Positions 46,151-57,108 of a stretch of DNA of 64,000 nt are shown here, in pieces (position 1 is the stretch's first letter; every line of letters begins with the position of its first letter). The notes beneath the pieces are model-generated. The model did no database searches and was not told where the DNA came from. It saw only the letters and a list, made by a program, of their open reading frames with translations. Source of the stretch: Beggiatoa alba B18LD (GTDB lineage Bacteria > Pseudomonadota > Gammaproteobacteria > Beggiatoales > Beggiatoaceae); contig NZ_JH600070.1 in NCBI RefSeq assembly GCF_000245015.1, forward strand, positions 124,001 to 188,000, given 5' to 3'. A program made the position numbers and the translations under genes.

Positions 46151-47092
46151 TTATTGTTTCTCTTCATCCTCCCACTCTAATTCGGCAAATGCAGCTGTTA
46201 CATTACGTTTATGATAGTTATCAAATAGTAACCAGTGATTTTTTTCACTTTGCCCCACTTGTTCAATCGCGCTTTCAATGGGGCGCATTTGTTGAATATA
46301 GGCGCGGACTTCTTGGCGAATGGTTTTCAAATATTGTAATTGTTTTTTTAGGCTTAGATGCCAATCCGCTTCTTTAATTTCCCCATGTCCTGCAATGACT
46401 TGTTTAACCGTTTGCTGTTGCAGTATTTCTAAAACGTTAATCCAGCCTGATAAATTGCCATCTAAAACGGGAATTCTGTCAACAAATAATAAATCTGCAA
46501 GCCATAATGTGTCGGTACTTTCATCATATATGCTTAAATCATTGTTAGTATGAGCAGTCGGGTAGGCTTTGAGTTGAATAATGCGCTCGCCTAAGTCTAA
46601 TGTTAAGGTCTCTGCGACGGTTTGCGTGGGATAAACCAGTATTTTATCGTTTAAGGGTTCGTCTAATAAGCGAGAAAAAGCACTGATATAGCTGGTGGCA
46701 TGGCTGGCAAGTGCTTCAGAAAAGCGGGTATTGGCGATGTATTGAGGATGATCATCTAAAAAAGCAGCATTCCCGAAAATATGATCAGGGTGCATATGGG
46801 TGTTGATGACGTAACAAATTGGGACAGTGGTTGTTTGTTGAATGCGAGCACGCAATGCTTTACCAACCATTAATGATCCCCCCGTATCAATCACAGCAAC
46901 ACAGGTCTTGCCAACGATAAAGCCAATATTGGCAATATCGCCTTTATTTTCCACATTGGTATCTTCATGTAGTCCATAATGAACATAAATACCATGCGCA
47001 ACTTCCTTTATTGTAAGGCTTGCATAGGCAGGGGAATAATATAAGGCTGAAAATAGGCTTATTAAGCAAATTTTAAATAAATTTTGCATCAT
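46151..47092 (-). CDS. SoxH-like secreted metallo-beta-lactamase-fold hydrolase
   Basis: A 313-residue protein with a signal peptide (cleavage near SPAYA) and the metal motif THMHPDH (His99, His101, Asp103, His104), a further site in AYPTAHTNNDLS and the bridging Asp in LWLADLLFV. FIVGKTCVAVIDTGGSLMVGKAL is typical of the SoxH-related quinoprotein-associated hydrolases. SoxH is linked to sulfur oxidation and PQQ-dependent systems, but no sox or PQQ gene is in this window, so substrate is unknown. GGAG precedes the ATG by six bases. Predicted periplasmic. Confidence 0.88.
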   Translation of the reverse strand: MMQNLFKICLISLFSALYYSPAYASLTIKEVAHGIYVHYGLHEDTNVENKGDIANIGFIVGKTCVAVIDTGGSLMVGKALRARIQQTTTVPICYVINTHMHPDHIFGNAAFLDDHPQYIANTRFSEALASHATSYISAFSRLLDEPLNDKILVYPTQTVAETLTLDLGERIIQLKAYPTAHTNNDLSIYDESTDTLWLADLLFVDRIPVLDGNLSGWINVLEILQQQTVKQVIAGHGEIKEADWHLSLKKQLQYLKTIRQEVRAYIQQMRPIESAIEQVGQSEKNHWLLFDNYHKRNVTAAFAELEWEDEEKQ

Positions 47093-47251
47093 GGTTTGCT
47101 CCTCTAAAGGTCTTTTTTGTAAGCATAAGGCAGAAAATGTGTATTAATTGTGCATTCTTTTTTTATAAAGAGGGAAAGTTATCGTTATTAATAGGGATAT
47201 TAGATAATAATTGATTTATTGAGTCACTATTTTTAGTTAGGGGTGCTGATC

Positions 47252-48361
47252 ATGATGAATTTAACGCTCTCTAAGAAAACAATCTTGGTCATTGACGACA
47301 TGCCAGATAATGTGCGCTTATTACTGAAACTACTGACAGAAGCAGGGTTTCGGGTATTAGTTGCACGTGATGGGCGTGAAGGGATTGCACGGACTGAATA
47401 TATTCAGCCTGATTTAATTCTATTAGATATGATGATGCCTGAAATGAATGGATTTGATACGTGTAAGATATTAAAATCACAGGATAAAACAAGGCATATT
47501 CCCATTGTTTTTATGACAGCAATTGCTGATACAGCCAGTAAAGTGCGAGGATTTGAATTAGGGGCGGTAGATTACATTACAAAACCTTTTCACAGTGCTG
47601 AGGTTTTAGCGCGTGTTAATGCACAATTACAAATTCATCAGTTACAAAATACATTACGTCAACAAACAATTGTACTAGAAGAAAAAAATAGAGATTTAGA
47701 AGCCTTTGCGCAGATGGTCGCACATAATTTAAAAAGTCCTTTATCTTCATTAATTAATGTCTTAGATATGGTTGCAGATGAAATTACCATACAATCTGAA
47801 AGTTATGAAAAAATACGTTGGTCGATTCAAGTTGGATGGGATATGAATCAATGTATTGAAGCATTATTATTATTGGCGCGTGTGGGCGGTGAAACAGTAT
47901 TAGAGTTAGAGCCTTTAGATATGGTGAGTTTAATCAATACTGTGGTTCATCAACGCTTGGATTATAGCATTAAGAAAAAACGCGCCATTATCAACATGCC
48001 CGAGGAATTACCCATTGCGCAGGGCTATCCGCTATGGGTTTTAGAAATATGGAGTAATTATCTGAGTAACGCTCTAAAATATGGTGGAACTCCTCCCATG
48101 CTAACCATCGGCGCAGATGAACAAGACAATAAAATGTTGCGTTTTTGGGTAAAAGATAATGGAACAGGGATTACGCAAGAACAACAACAAAAATTGTTTA
48201 TGCCATTTAGTCGTTTAAATTTGCAAACTGAAGGGTATGGGCTAGGACTATCAATCGTGCGTCAAATTGTTGAAAAACTAGGTGGGCAAGTTGGTATAGA
48301 AAGCCAATTAGGTCAAGGAAGCCTGTTTTATTTCACACTGCCTGCTTATCCAATTGAATGA
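47252..48361 (+). CDS. Response regulator-histidine kinase hybrid (REC-HisKA-HATPase)
   Basis: I start at ATG 47252 behind AGGGG; a GTG nine bases earlier is possible. 369 residues: receiver (1-125; Asp15/Asp16, phospho-Asp59 in [20 protein letters not shown]), short coiled coil, HisKA with His in [11 protein letters not shown] (about 157), HATPase with [17 protein letters not shown] and GYGLGLSIV. All kinase boxes are intact. A receiver in front of a kinase means its kinase activity can be controlled by an incoming phosphate. Soluble. It overlaps the next gene, a membrane hybrid kinase, by four bases (ATGA), so the two are translated together and probably form one relay. Confidence 0.94.
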   Translation: MMNLTLSKKTILVIDDMPDNVRLLLKLLTEAGFRVLVARDGREGIARTEYIQPDLILLDMMMPEMNGFDTCKILKSQDKTRHIPIVFMTAIADTASKVRGFELGAVDYITKPFHSAEVLARVNAQLQIHQLQNTLRQQTIVLEEKNRDLEAFAQMVAHNLKSPLSSLINVLDMVADEITIQSESYEKIRWSIQVGWDMNQCIEALLLLARVGGETVLELEPLDMVSLINTVVHQRLDYSIKKKRAIINMPEELPIAQGYPLWVLEIWSNYLSNALKYGGTPPMLTIGADEQDNKMLRFWVKDNGTGITQEQQQKLFMPFSRLNLQTEGYGLGLSIVRQIVEKLGGQVGIESQLGQGSLFYFTLPAYPIE

Positions 48362-51300
48362 ATAACCTCTTTTATTCCTCGCTCTTTCAACGGCTGTTAA
48401 AATTCTCCTTAATGGGAGTTGCTGTTATACCACATGGTTATGTCGCCAGTGTTTTACTGGTAGCACTTAGCTATTTTCTGATGGGCAAATTATTATTATT
48501 AATGGCAATTCCACCAAGCTATACCGCTGTTGCTGTCTGGCTGCCTGCGGGGATTGCTTTAACTGCTGTTTTACTCAAAGGGACATCTATACTTTTAGGC
48601 GTGTTTTTAGGCTCTTTTACGCTGAATACATTCAATTTGCTTGATAGTACGAGCTTTTTTAGTTTAATCAGCTCTATCACTTTAACAAGCTGTATCGGCA
48701 TTGGGGCGAGTTTACAAGCGTGGGCAGGCGCATGGCTATTACGACGATTTATCGGTTTTCCCTGTGAATTAAAACAAGAAAAAGAAATCGTTATCTTCCT
48801 CTTTTTTGTTGCAATGGGCAGTTGTTTAATCAGTGCAACAATCAGTATTACAGCGCAATATTATTGGGGACTGTTAAATAAAGAATATTTTACTTTCAAC
48901 TGGTTAACTTGGTGGGTTGGCGATAGCATTGGAGTTATGATTGCAACCCCTATTTTGCTCAGTTGGTTTGAAAAAACGCGCACAGTTTGGCAACGTCGCC
49001 GTTTATTTCTAGCACTACCACTTGCTATCACTTTACTAGCTGTTTTAAGCACTTATCTTTATATCAGTCATATAGAACAAGCACGGATTATTAAAACGTA
49101 TCAAGATAAAGCTGGTTTACTCGCACAAACGTTACAAACAGAAATAGAAATGCAATTAACGGCTTTACAAGCAATTAATCTATTTTTTAGCAATAATCCC
49201 CAAGCAACACAACGCGAATTTCACGCACTGACTCAGCCACTCTTAGCAACAACGCCATTTATTCAAGATATTATTTGGTGTGTCGCGCTACCCCATTCAG
49301 AACGTGCATATTATGAAGCAGAAAACAAAACGCATTTACCCCTGACACAATTGAGTGAATGGAGTGAACAAAAGCAAGCCGCAAAAAATCGCCCTTTCTA
49401 TTTGCCTATTCACGCGATTGAATCACGACAACCAGAAAATACACTGGAAATAGGCACAGATTTATCGACCGTCTTGACCCAACTAGACCAAAATATCAAT
49501 GAGATACAAATTTATTACGCCGATTTATCTCATCACGCACCACAACGCGAGCTGAATCTGATTCTCGCCGCTCCCATCAGTTATACATTAACAAACAATG
49601 TACATAAAAGTTTTATCATCGTTCAATATCAATTAGATAATTTGTTTAAAACAATTTTTTCTCGTGAGGAAAATACACCGTTTTCGATACAACTCAGTAA
49701 TGTGTTAAATCAACGAAAAACATTAGTGTTATATGAAAATCAAGAACCTAATAATAATTTAATAAAAGATTTACGAGATATTACTTTTAAAATCCCGATT
49801 ACGGTTGCTAAACAACAGTGGATTTTACAGCTAACCTTATCAAACACCTATTTATTAAAAAATCCCTCTTTACAATCATGGGGGATTTTATTAATTGGCT
49901 TATTTTTCTGTTGCTTATTAGGCGCATTTCTACTCCTCGTCACAGGACGCACCGCATTAGTTGAAAAATTAGTTAATGATAGAACCGCAGAACTTGCTCA
50001 AGTTAATTTAACTCTACTTGCCAATATTAATGAACGTAAGCAGATAGAAACAGTTTTACAACAACGTGTTATTGAATTAGCAGAAGCACGTAAAAGCATG
50101 TTTAATTTACTCTCGGAAGCCATTTCTTCGCGTAAACGTGCTGAGTTATTAACGGTTGAATTACAAGAAACCTTGCGTTTTTCAGAAAAAATGCGGATTG
50201 AACTCAGTTTTGCTAAAGAAGCCGCTGAAGCAGCCAATCGATATAAAAGTATTTTTTTAGCCAATATGAGCCATGAACTGCGTACCCCGTTAAACGGCAT
50301 TTTAGGCTATACGCAAATCTTGCGACGTGACCAATCGCTAGGACAGCCACAAAAAGAAAAATTGCTCAGTATCCAACGGAATGGCGAGCATCTGCTCACG
50401 TTGATTAATGATGTTTTAGATTTATCAAAAATTGAAGCAGGCAAATTAGAATTACATCGCAATAATTTTAAATTTGACTTATTTTTTAAAGATATTGCTG
50501 ATTTATTCACCCTGCGCTGTGGACAAAAAGGGCTGCAATTCCTCACGCAACCCTTATCTAGCCTTCCAAAAATTGTGTATGGTGATGAAAAACGCTTGCG
50601 CCAAATCTTATTGAATTTACTCAGTAATGCAGTGAAATTTACAGTTAATGGTGAAGTCTATTTCCGCGTTATTTATAGCAATAACCGCGCTCGTTTTGAG
50701 GTGGAAGACACGGGTATTGGTATTGCTACTGAACAACATGACGCTATTTTCTTACCGTTTAAACAAGTCGGCGATTTAAGTCATCAAATGGAAGGCACAG
50801 GTTTAGGCTTGAGTATCAGTAAGAAATTAGTAGAACTGATGGATGGCACTTTATATGTTGAAAGTGTGGTTGGTGTTGGTTCAGTTTTTTGGTTTGATAT
50901 TGAATTGCCTGAAATTGTGATGGAAGCTCCAAGCCAAGAGCCATTAGAAGAGAAAAAGCAATATTCATTAATACAGATAAAAGGCAATAAACAACGGATT
51001 TTAGTGGTTGATGATATTGCAGAAAATCGTCAAGTTTTGAGCCAATTGTTGAAAGAATTTGGGTTTGAAGTGCAAACCACTGAAAATGGAGACAGCGCAC
51101 TGAAACAAGCAACGCAATTTTTACCTGAAGTCATTATTACCGATTTGCGGATGCCCGTGATGGATGGCATTGAGTTAACAAAGAAGTTACGTCAACAAGA
51201 TGTTTTTAAAGAAACCTTGATTATCATGCTATCCGCTCATGTCTTTGATAGCGATAAACAAGCCAGTATTGAGGCAGGCTGTAATGAGTTTTTAACCAAA

Positions 51301-51609
51301 CCATTACATATTGAAAGTTTATTAAAAATCCTACAAGCCTATTTTCATATCGATTGGAGTTATGACGTTGATACGGAAGAAACTAGCGACAGTAGTGATA
51401 CCACTGTACCGCCTAATTCACAACAAGCGGAAGCCTTATTGGAGTTTATTAATGCAGGCAATATTCGCCGCATCATTGAATATGCAAGACAGTTACAAGT
51501 AACCCACCCTGCTTTACAGTGGTTTACCGATGATATTATTCAACTCGCTAAAGAATTTGATATTGATAAATTAAAAGCGTTAGTGAGTCCTTATATTGAT
51601 AAATTGTAA
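48358..51609 (+). CDS. MASE1-CHASE hybrid sensor histidine kinase
   Basis: A 1083-residue inner-membrane sensor. N-terminal MASE1-like array of about eight helices (20-240; [35 protein letters not shown]), a periplasmic CHASE-like domain (about 245-500), one helix (about 505-527), HisKA with His near 639 in [12 protein letters not shown], HATPase with [15 protein letters not shown] and GTGLGLSIS, then a receiver (about 880-1000) with phospho-Asp near 928 in [10 protein letters not shown]. The ending is a helical extension of about 70 residues. Translation is coupled to the upstream REC-kinase. The final phosphate acceptor is not obvious in the window. The signal sensed is unknown. Confidence 0.94.
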   Translation: MNNLFYSSLFQRLLKFSLMGVAVIPHGYVASVLLVALSYFLMGKLLLLMAIPPSYTAVAVWLPAGIALTAVLLKGTSILLGVFLGSFTLNTFNLLDSTSFFSLISSITLTSCIGIGASLQAWAGAWLLRRFIGFPCELKQEKEIVIFLFFVAMGSCLISATISITAQYYWGLLNKEYFTFNWLTWWVGDSIGVMIATPILLSWFEKTRTVWQRRRLFLALPLAITLLAVLSTYLYISHIEQARIIKTYQDKAGLLAQTLQTEIEMQLTALQAINLFFSNNPQATQREFHALTQPLLATTPFIQDIIWCVALPHSERAYYEAENKTHLPLTQLSEWSEQKQAAKNRPFYLPIHAIESRQPENTLEIGTDLSTVLTQLDQNINEIQIYYADLSHHAPQRELNLILAAPISYTLTNNVHKSFIIVQYQLDNLFKTIFSREENTPFSIQLSNVLNQRKTLVLYENQEPNNNLIKDLRDITFKIPITVAKQQWILQLTLSNTYLLKNPSLQSWGILLIGLFFCCLLGAFLLLVTGRTALVEKLVNDRTAELAQVNLTLLANINERKQIETVLQQRVIELAEARKSMFNLLSEAISSRKRAELLTVELQETLRFSEKMRIELSFAKEAAEAANRYKSIFLANMSHELRTPLNGILGYTQILRRDQSLGQPQKEKLLSIQRNGEHLLTLINDVLDLSKIEAGKLELHRNNFKFDLFFKDIADLFTLRCGQKGLQFLTQPLSSLPKIVYGDEKRLRQILLNLLSNAVKFTVNGEVYFRVIYSNNRARFEVEDTGIGIATEQHDAIFLPFKQVGDLSHQMEGTGLGLSISKKLVELMDGTLYVESVVGVGSVFWFDIELPEIVMEAPSQEPLEEKKQYSLIQIKGNKQRILVVDDIAENRQVLSQLLKEFGFEVQTTENGDSALKQATQFLPEVIITDLRMPVMDGIELTKKLRQQDVFKETLIIMLSAHVFDSDKQASIEAGCNEFLTKPLHIESLLKILQAYFHIDWSYDVDTEETSDSSDTTVPPNSQQAEALLEFINAGNIRRIIEYARQLQVTHPALQWFTDDIIQLAKEFDIDKLKALVSPYIDKL

Positions 51610-51617
51610 TGTCTTGC

Positions 51618-52862
51618 TTAAGCCTGAGGTAATAATCTCCCCATTAAAAATCCTTCAACGCGGTTTAACATTTGGCGAATGGTGTCAGGGTTTTCAGGGT
51701 CAAATCCATATTCTGTGCGTGCTTCTAAGGGTAATGCTTGTTTTAAATGACGCAATTCAGAGCTTAACGCTAATAAGCTATCATTACTCTGCGGTAAAGT
51801 GCGTAATGTGTGTAATAACTCGTCGAATGGACTTTCGTCTTGTTGTAGCGCGGTGGAAATAGCGCGGGTATTTAAATAAATTTTTTCTACCCAAACACTG
51901 CCTAAACCCACATCGGTTGCAATCGAGCGAATTTCATTACTCCAGCGTTCTGTATTGCTATGCAATTCTGCATGTGCTGGGCATGTGCCTTCTATCATGA
52001 TGCGTAACGCAAGCGGGCGACCATCTGCTGTTTGCAAGGTTGCTAAGACAGTTTCCCGTACTTTATCCACAATTTCATCTGCCGTAGCGATGTGAGCGAC
52101 ATCAACGGTACACACGCCCCAACGTAAAACATCCACAGGACAGTGAGTAAGTGTGGTTTTATGTTCATCGTTCACAGTGACCAGTGTGCAACCTTTCGCA
52201 CCTGTTTCACGCACATGTCGCCCTTGTAAATTGCCTGAAAACACAATATACGGGTCAGCATGAAGAATTTCACGATTATGTACATGACCTAACGCCCAAT
52301 AATCATAACCTTGTGTTAATAAATCTTGCACGCTGCAAGGTGCGTAATTATCGTGTCCTTCTCGACCATTGACGGCGGTATGCAATAAACCGATGTTGTA
52401 ATAGCCTGCAATGGCTGGCGGATAATTTAGGCTGATATTGTCTGTTACTGCTTTTGTCGCAAAACTTTGTCCGTGAATCGCAACGCCAATCTTTTCTAAA
52501 ATCACGGTTTCAGGCGAATGGGTGCTAAATTCCTTTACATTATCAGGCAGGCGCAATTGTTTTGTAATGCTACTGCCCGCATCGTGATTGCCTAACACAA
52601 TGAAAACAGGGATATTGACCTCACGTAAACGGGTCATTTGCTGATTAAAAAATAAACCCGTGTTGTAATCCTTCCAATCCACATCGTACAAATCCCCCGC
52701 AATCAGTAAAAAATCTACGGCTTCCGCGCAGGCTAAGTCGACAAGATTAATAAACGCCCGACGGGTCGCGCTTTGCATTTGTTCAGCGGGGACACCTTCA
52801 TAGCGAGCTAATCCGCATAAGGGACTGTCTAAATGAATATCCGCAGCGTGGATAAATTTCAT
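51618..52862 (-). CDS. SbcD/YhaO-type DNA repair exonuclease
   Basis: A 414-residue calcineurin-like metallophosphoesterase. It opens FIHAADIHLDSPL (Asp and His ligands), continues LLIAGDLYD, VLGNHDAGS and GLLHTAVNG, ending YWALGHVHNRE and VFSGNLQGRH, the five-motif set of Mre11/SbcD nucleases. The closest type is YhaO of Firmicutes-style clusters rather than E. coli SbcD. The expected ATPase partner (SbcC or YhaN) is not in the window, which is unusual. AGGAG precedes the ATG. Its 3' end is nine bases from that of the convergent hybrid kinase. Confidence 0.9.
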   Translation of the reverse strand: MKFIHAADIHLDSPLCGLARYEGVPAEQMQSATRRAFINLVDLACAEAVDFLLIAGDLYDVDWKDYNTGLFFNQQMTRLREVNIPVFIVLGNHDAGSSITKQLRLPDNVKEFSTHSPETVILEKIGVAIHGQSFATKAVTDNISLNYPPAIAGYYNIGLLHTAVNGREGHDNYAPCSVQDLLTQGYDYWALGHVHNREILHADPYIVFSGNLQGRHVRETGAKGCTLVTVNDEHKTTLTHCPVDVLRWGVCTVDVAHIATADEIVDKVRETVLATLQTADGRPLALRIMIEGTCPAHAELHSNTERWSNEIRSIATDVGLGSVWVEKIYLNTRAISTALQQDESPFDELLHTLRTLPQSNDSLLALSSELRHLKQALPLEARTEYGFDPENPDTIRQMLNRVEGFLMGRLLPQA

Positions 52863-53478
52863 CGAAATTACTCCTATAAAACGATTCTCATGATTAAGGC
52901 TACTCTAAATTTTATTTTTAGGCAATAACTATATGTATATATTTTATTATTTAAATGTCAAGTGAGAGTTTAAAGCACTTATAAATGAATAAAGTCGCAG
53001 AGAATAATCAGCGATTTAATAGAATTAAATGCAGATGTATTAAAAAAATAGAGAATCATGAATACAACGACATTTAGAAAAAAAGGAAGTGGAAAATAGC
53101 CATACTTGGGATTGTCAAGTTAAAAAATTTATTTAATTTGTTATGTAACTTATTTAAAAATATGAATTTTTATTTCAGTCTGTTTTTGTTTATTAGCATG
53201 GTATTTTGCAGCGTTTGAAACATTTCGGTAAAAAACCGCGAGAATAAAACATAAAACTCATGAAGTGTTAGCGTTTACGCTGATATAACCGTGTTAAAGG
53301 TTTGCCACCGCTTTATTAAATCAGGGTGATTTGAAAAATCAGCGGAGATATAGGGAGTTTCACGTAAGATGAATTGCTTAGATTTGGTCTAGTTAGTGCT
53401 TAAGTTTAGATTAATCATTTGTTTTGTGTGCATTAATACCTTACTAAATCAATTGTTATTCGCTGTAATGGAACACCC
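52863..53478. other. Gene-free upstream region of the TpsA-like gene
   Basis: This AT-rich spacer of 616 bases lies between divergent genes. No frame with a ribosome site, no repeat family member. CGGTAAAAAACCG near 53226 is a small palindrome of unclear meaning. It must carry the promoters of both neighbours and leaves room for a long leader on the adhesin gene. Confidence 0.4.
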
Positions 53479-56283
53479 ATGAAACGCATTTTTTTATTAA
53501 GTTGTCTCTGCTTCCCTTGTCTTGTTAGGGCTGAAATTGTCCTTGATGGGTCTTTAGGGCAAACACTCACCCTGTCCGCACCTGATTATCAAATTGATGC
53601 TACTTTAGGGCAACAAGTTGGCGGTAATTTATTCCATAGTTTTCAAAAATTTAATTTAAATATGGGCGAAAGTGCGACTTTTACAGGGGATGAAACGATT
53701 GCGCGGGTTATCAGTCGTGTGACAGGGGGCGAAGCCTCTTTTTTAGACGGGACATTGCGCAGCACGATACCCCATGCAGATTTTTATTTCATTAACCCAC
53801 AAGGCATTATTTTTGGACAACATGCGCGGTTAGATATTCAAGGGAGTGCCTATTTTTCTAGTGCAGAACGGTTAGTTTTTGCAGATGGTTTAGTTTTTGA
53901 GGCACAAGCGACTGCAACGCCGTTGTTAAGTAGCGCGCCTATCAGTGCCTTTGGGTTTTTAAATTCTCATCCTGCTGGTATTAGCGTGAATCAAGGGCAA
54001 TTAGTTGTGCCAACTGGTGAACAGTTAGCCCTCGTTGGGGGAGAAATTCGCATTCGGGGAGAAAGTTTTTATTTATCCACTGAAGAAACAGGGCATGTCC
54101 CTGAAATTAGTAAAAGTGCTGTTTTACAAGCACCTGAAGGGCGTATTGATTTAGTGAGTGTGGACAGTGCGGGCGAGGTATTGTTTAGCTCAGAAGGGAT
54201 TAATACGTCGACAATCCGTACATTTGCACCGACACGCTTAGAAAATGCTTATGTTGATGTAAGCGGTATGGGTGGTGGGCATATTTTTATTCGAGCAGGG
54301 ATATTGCAGTTACAACAGAGTCATTTGCGCAGTTATAGCCGAAATCAAACGGGTGGATTAGTGCGTTTAAGCGCAGACTCGATAGAATTTGATGGCAGTG
54401 AATTATTTACGCATACCTTTGGGCAGGGAAACGCAACAGATATTATTTTAGAAGCACAAACCCAGATTTGGTTACATGGGCATAATCTTCAAGGTGAAGA
54501 GCAACGTGCCAGCTCTATTGCCGCCTATACCTATAGTAAAGAGGCAAATGGAGGACAATCTAGCGATATTTCTTTGCAAGCTCAACAAATTATTTTTGAA
54601 GAAGGCGGGCATTTTATTGGTAGTGTAGAAGGAACAGGGGGCGGTGGTTTTGTCACGTTTCGCGCAGGGGAACTTATTTTATTTCAGGGTGAGTCGTTAA
54701 GCCGTTGGCGGGCAGGCATTACGGTGGATAATGTCAGCCGAACCAGCAACAGTGGCGATGCGAATAGCGTGTTATTAGAGGCAAAAGAGATTGTTTTTAA
54801 AGATGGCGCAGGTATAGAAGGTGGAACGCGCGGGGTTGGCGACTTAGGAAATTATACGATTCACGCCAGTGACCGCTTAGAATTATCAGGCGTACAAGCC
54901 AGCAATGGGACAGGAAGCCGTATTTTAGCGCGGGTGTTGGGTGGGAGTTTGGGCGGTGGTGGCGGTACGATTAGCATTGAAGCAGGCGACATTGTGCTAG
55001 ATGATGGGGCTATCATCTTAGCTACGACGACAGGGAAAGGTAATGGTGGGAATATTATTATTAAAGTAGATAATACCTTAGCGTTACAAGGAACAACTGC
55101 CAACGGTTCAGGCAGTGGCATTATTGCCAATTCTGAAGGGGCAAGAAATATTAAAAATATTGGTAAAGGTGGCACAATTGTTATAGAGGCAAAAGAATTA
55201 CGGATGCAAGAAGGTGCAATTATTTCAAGTAATTCATTAGGTACTGTCGCCAGCAGTGCAAATGATGCGGGAGAAATTTATATTACAGTTACGGGCGATA
55301 TGATTCTTCAAGGCGTTAATCCCTACGGAGAAACCGAAGAGGGTTTTGGGACAGGCATTTATGCGCGTTCTTTTACGCAACAGCAAGAAACAGGCGTTGT
55401 GGGTAAAGCAGGTAAAATTCGTATTTCTGCAACCCGTTTAATGCTAAAAGATGGCGCATTGTTGAGCAGTAGCACTAACAGCAATCAGGCAGGCGGCGAT
55501 ATAGAAGTTCATGCGCAAGTTTTACTGATTCAAGGCGATTCTAGTCAAATAACGCTACAGTCCCCAAATAGTAATCAACAAGATTTTGCAGAAGATATTG
55601 CACGCCCGCCGCTCACCTTATCGCAAAGTGGCATTTATGCGCGTACCGAAAGCCCTTTTAGCAATGCGGGACAAGGTGGAACGATACATTTATTTATTGA
55701 TAACTTGGTATTAAAAGGTAACGCTAATATTTCAACCGCAAGTACAGGTGATGGGCAAGCAGGTTCTATTGATATTCAAGCACAATCAATGACATTACAA
55801 GATAATAGCCATGTGACAACGGAAGCTGTCAACGCGGGCGGTGGTGATATTTACCTACAAGTCAGTGACATTTTACATTTGCAAGATTGCCAATTAAACA
55901 CACGGGTACAAAATGGAACGGGTGACGGTGGCAATATCACGATTACAGCCCCGCAGTTCATTATCTTAGATAATAGTCAAATTATTACCCAAGCAATTGC
56001 AGGCAATGGTGGCAATATTTACCTGAGTACACAAGAGTTTATTGCTGGTGAAAGCCTTGTTGATGCTTCCTCAGAATTGGGTATTGATGGTGAAATACTC
56101 ATTTCTTCCCCCGCTAAAAATTTAACAGGTTCATTAATCATTCTCTCTGCGAATTTTGCAGATGCCAGTGTTTTAATTAAAGACAACTGCAAAGTTGTTA
56201 AAGATGTAAAAGAATTAAGCCGTTTTACACATAAGATGGAACGGGATGGCGTACCTAAAGCCCCTGAACATTGGTTTGAGTAA
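53479..56283 (+). CDS. Filamentous haemagglutinin-type TpsA exoprotein
   Basis: A 934-residue secreted protein. Signal peptide MKRIFLLSCLCFPCLVRA, then the TPS (haemagglutination activity) domain: LGQQVGGNLFHSFQKFNLN, the conserved INPQGIIFG (NPNG-like motif) and SAERLVFADG. The remainder is a right-handed beta-helix of repeated turns such as GGNIIIKVDNTL, GGTIVIEAKEL, GKIRISATRL and GGNITITAPQF. TpsA proteins cross the outer membrane through a dedicated TpsB (FhaC-like) pore, which is not encoded here, so secretion must rely on a distant partner. Likely adhesin. Ends with a short helical tail; family A copy 6 follows the stop by two bases. Confidence 0.93.
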   Translation: MKRIFLLSCLCFPCLVRAEIVLDGSLGQTLTLSAPDYQIDATLGQQVGGNLFHSFQKFNLNMGESATFTGDETIARVISRVTGGEASFLDGTLRSTIPHADFYFINPQGIIFGQHARLDIQGSAYFSSAERLVFADGLVFEAQATATPLLSSAPISAFGFLNSHPAGISVNQGQLVVPTGEQLALVGGEIRIRGESFYLSTEETGHVPEISKSAVLQAPEGRIDLVSVDSAGEVLFSSEGINTSTIRTFAPTRLENAYVDVSGMGGGHIFIRAGILQLQQSHLRSYSRNQTGGLVRLSADSIEFDGSELFTHTFGQGNATDIILEAQTQIWLHGHNLQGEEQRASSIAAYTYSKEANGGQSSDISLQAQQIIFEEGGHFIGSVEGTGGGGFVTFRAGELILFQGESLSRWRAGITVDNVSRTSNSGDANSVLLEAKEIVFKDGAGIEGGTRGVGDLGNYTIHASDRLELSGVQASNGTGSRILARVLGGSLGGGGGTISIEAGDIVLDDGAIILATTTGKGNGGNIIIKVDNTLALQGTTANGSGSGIIANSEGARNIKNIGKGGTIVIEAKELRMQEGAIISSNSLGTVASSANDAGEIYITVTGDMILQGVNPYGETEEGFGTGIYARSFTQQQETGVVGKAGKIRISATRLMLKDGALLSSSTNSNQAGGDIEVHAQVLLIQGDSSQITLQSPNSNQQDFAEDIARPPLTLSQSGIYARTESPFSNAGQGGTIHLFIDNLVLKGNANISTASTGDGQAGSIDIQAQSMTLQDNSHVTTEAVNAGGGDIYLQVSDILHLQDCQLNTRVQNGTGDGGNITITAPQFIILDNSQIITQAIAGNGGNIYLSTQEFIAGESLVDASSELGIDGEILISSPAKNLTGSLIILSANFADASVLIKDNCKVVKDVKELSRFTHKMERDGVPKAPEHWFE

Positions 56284-56285
56284 TT

Positions 56286-56517
56286 AACCTGAGTTCTGTG
56301 AGATTTATAAAATAAAACAGAGACCTGCTAGATTTTCAAACCCTAGTGGGTCTTTTTTTGTCTGAATCAGAATTCACAGAATTTTCAGAATTAGCAGGAT
56401 TAAAAAGCGTGATTCGCATTAATTTCTTGGTTTTAGGTTTTAAATTCTGTTAATTCTGAAAATCCTGATTCAGACAAGCTGTTGTCTTTTTAAAAGAAAC
56501 TTGCCGAACTCAGGTTA
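56286..56517. repeat. Family A composite palindromic repeat, copy 6
   Basis: A complete copy, same orientation as copy 3: AACCTGAGTTCTGTGAG, damaged hairpin AGACCTGCTAGATTTT/CCCTAGTGGGTCT with T-run, inner arms, AAAAGAAACTTGCCGAACTCAGGTT. It fills the gap between convergent TpsA and CAP-domain genes. Confidence 0.9.
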
Positions 56518-56529
56518 ATTAGAAAAAAA

Positions 56530-56928
56530 CTAGAAGAGCGGAGATGCAAATACTTGTACCCAATAATGTTGATAACAACCATCAACGCGGTACGCATATC
56601 CCAATCCCATTACCGTAAATTCAGGCTTGAGAATATTGGCACGATGTCCTGCACTTTGTAGCCATCCTGCCATAATCTCGTTAGGACTTTGTAAACCCAC
56701 AGATAAATTTTCACCCGCAAATCGAAAAATATACCCCAATGCTTGCAGTCGGTCGCCCACAACCCCGCCTTGTCTATCCACATGATCAATATAATCGTAA
56801 CAAGCCATTTCGTCCGCCTGTTTTTGTGCGCTTTGCATTAAAATAGGCGAAAGCTGTAGCGGTAAAGCTCCTACTTGCTGGCGAGCAGTATTTGTTAATA
56901 CCAATACACGCTGAAATGCGGCATGCAT
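56530..56928 (-). CDS. CAP/SCP-domain protein without signal peptide
   Basis: I start at ATG 56928 because GGAGG lies eight bases upstream; the frame is open to 56964. 132 residues, a bare CAP (cysteine-rich secretory/PR-1-like) domain: VLVLTNTARQQVGALPLQLS, YDYIDHVDRQG, GENLSVG, MAGWLQSAGHRANILKPEF and HYWVQVFASPLF. The cavity His and Glu residues of the family are present (DHVD, GENL, GHRAN, HYWVQ). Bacterial CAP proteins are usually exported, but neither possible start gives a signal peptide, so this may be cytoplasmic or use another route. Function unknown. Confidence 0.88.
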   Translation of the reverse strand: MHAAFQRVLVLTNTARQQVGALPLQLSPILMQSAQKQADEMACYDYIDHVDRQGGVVGDRLQALGYIFRFAGENLSVGLQSPNEIMAGWLQSAGHRANILKPEFTVMGLGYAYRVDGCYQHYWVQVFASPLF

Positions 56929-57108
56929 CTTTATTTCCTCCATTTTTTGAGTGAGATACGACACTAATCGTGATATTTATCGGATTAGAAAGGAACATGC
57001 TAGAATAAAAATAATTGTTTAATCGTTTAGTTTCTGTATAAGTGTCGGATTTTACTCCCTACCAACTGAACAGTTAAAACTTAAACCCGCACCACTGGAA
57101 GACCACCA

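Noticed and set aside
53479-56283. Adhesin with TIR or toxin tip at the C-terminus
   Set aside because: The C-terminal end is a short extension of the beta-helix without a recognisable toxin domain.
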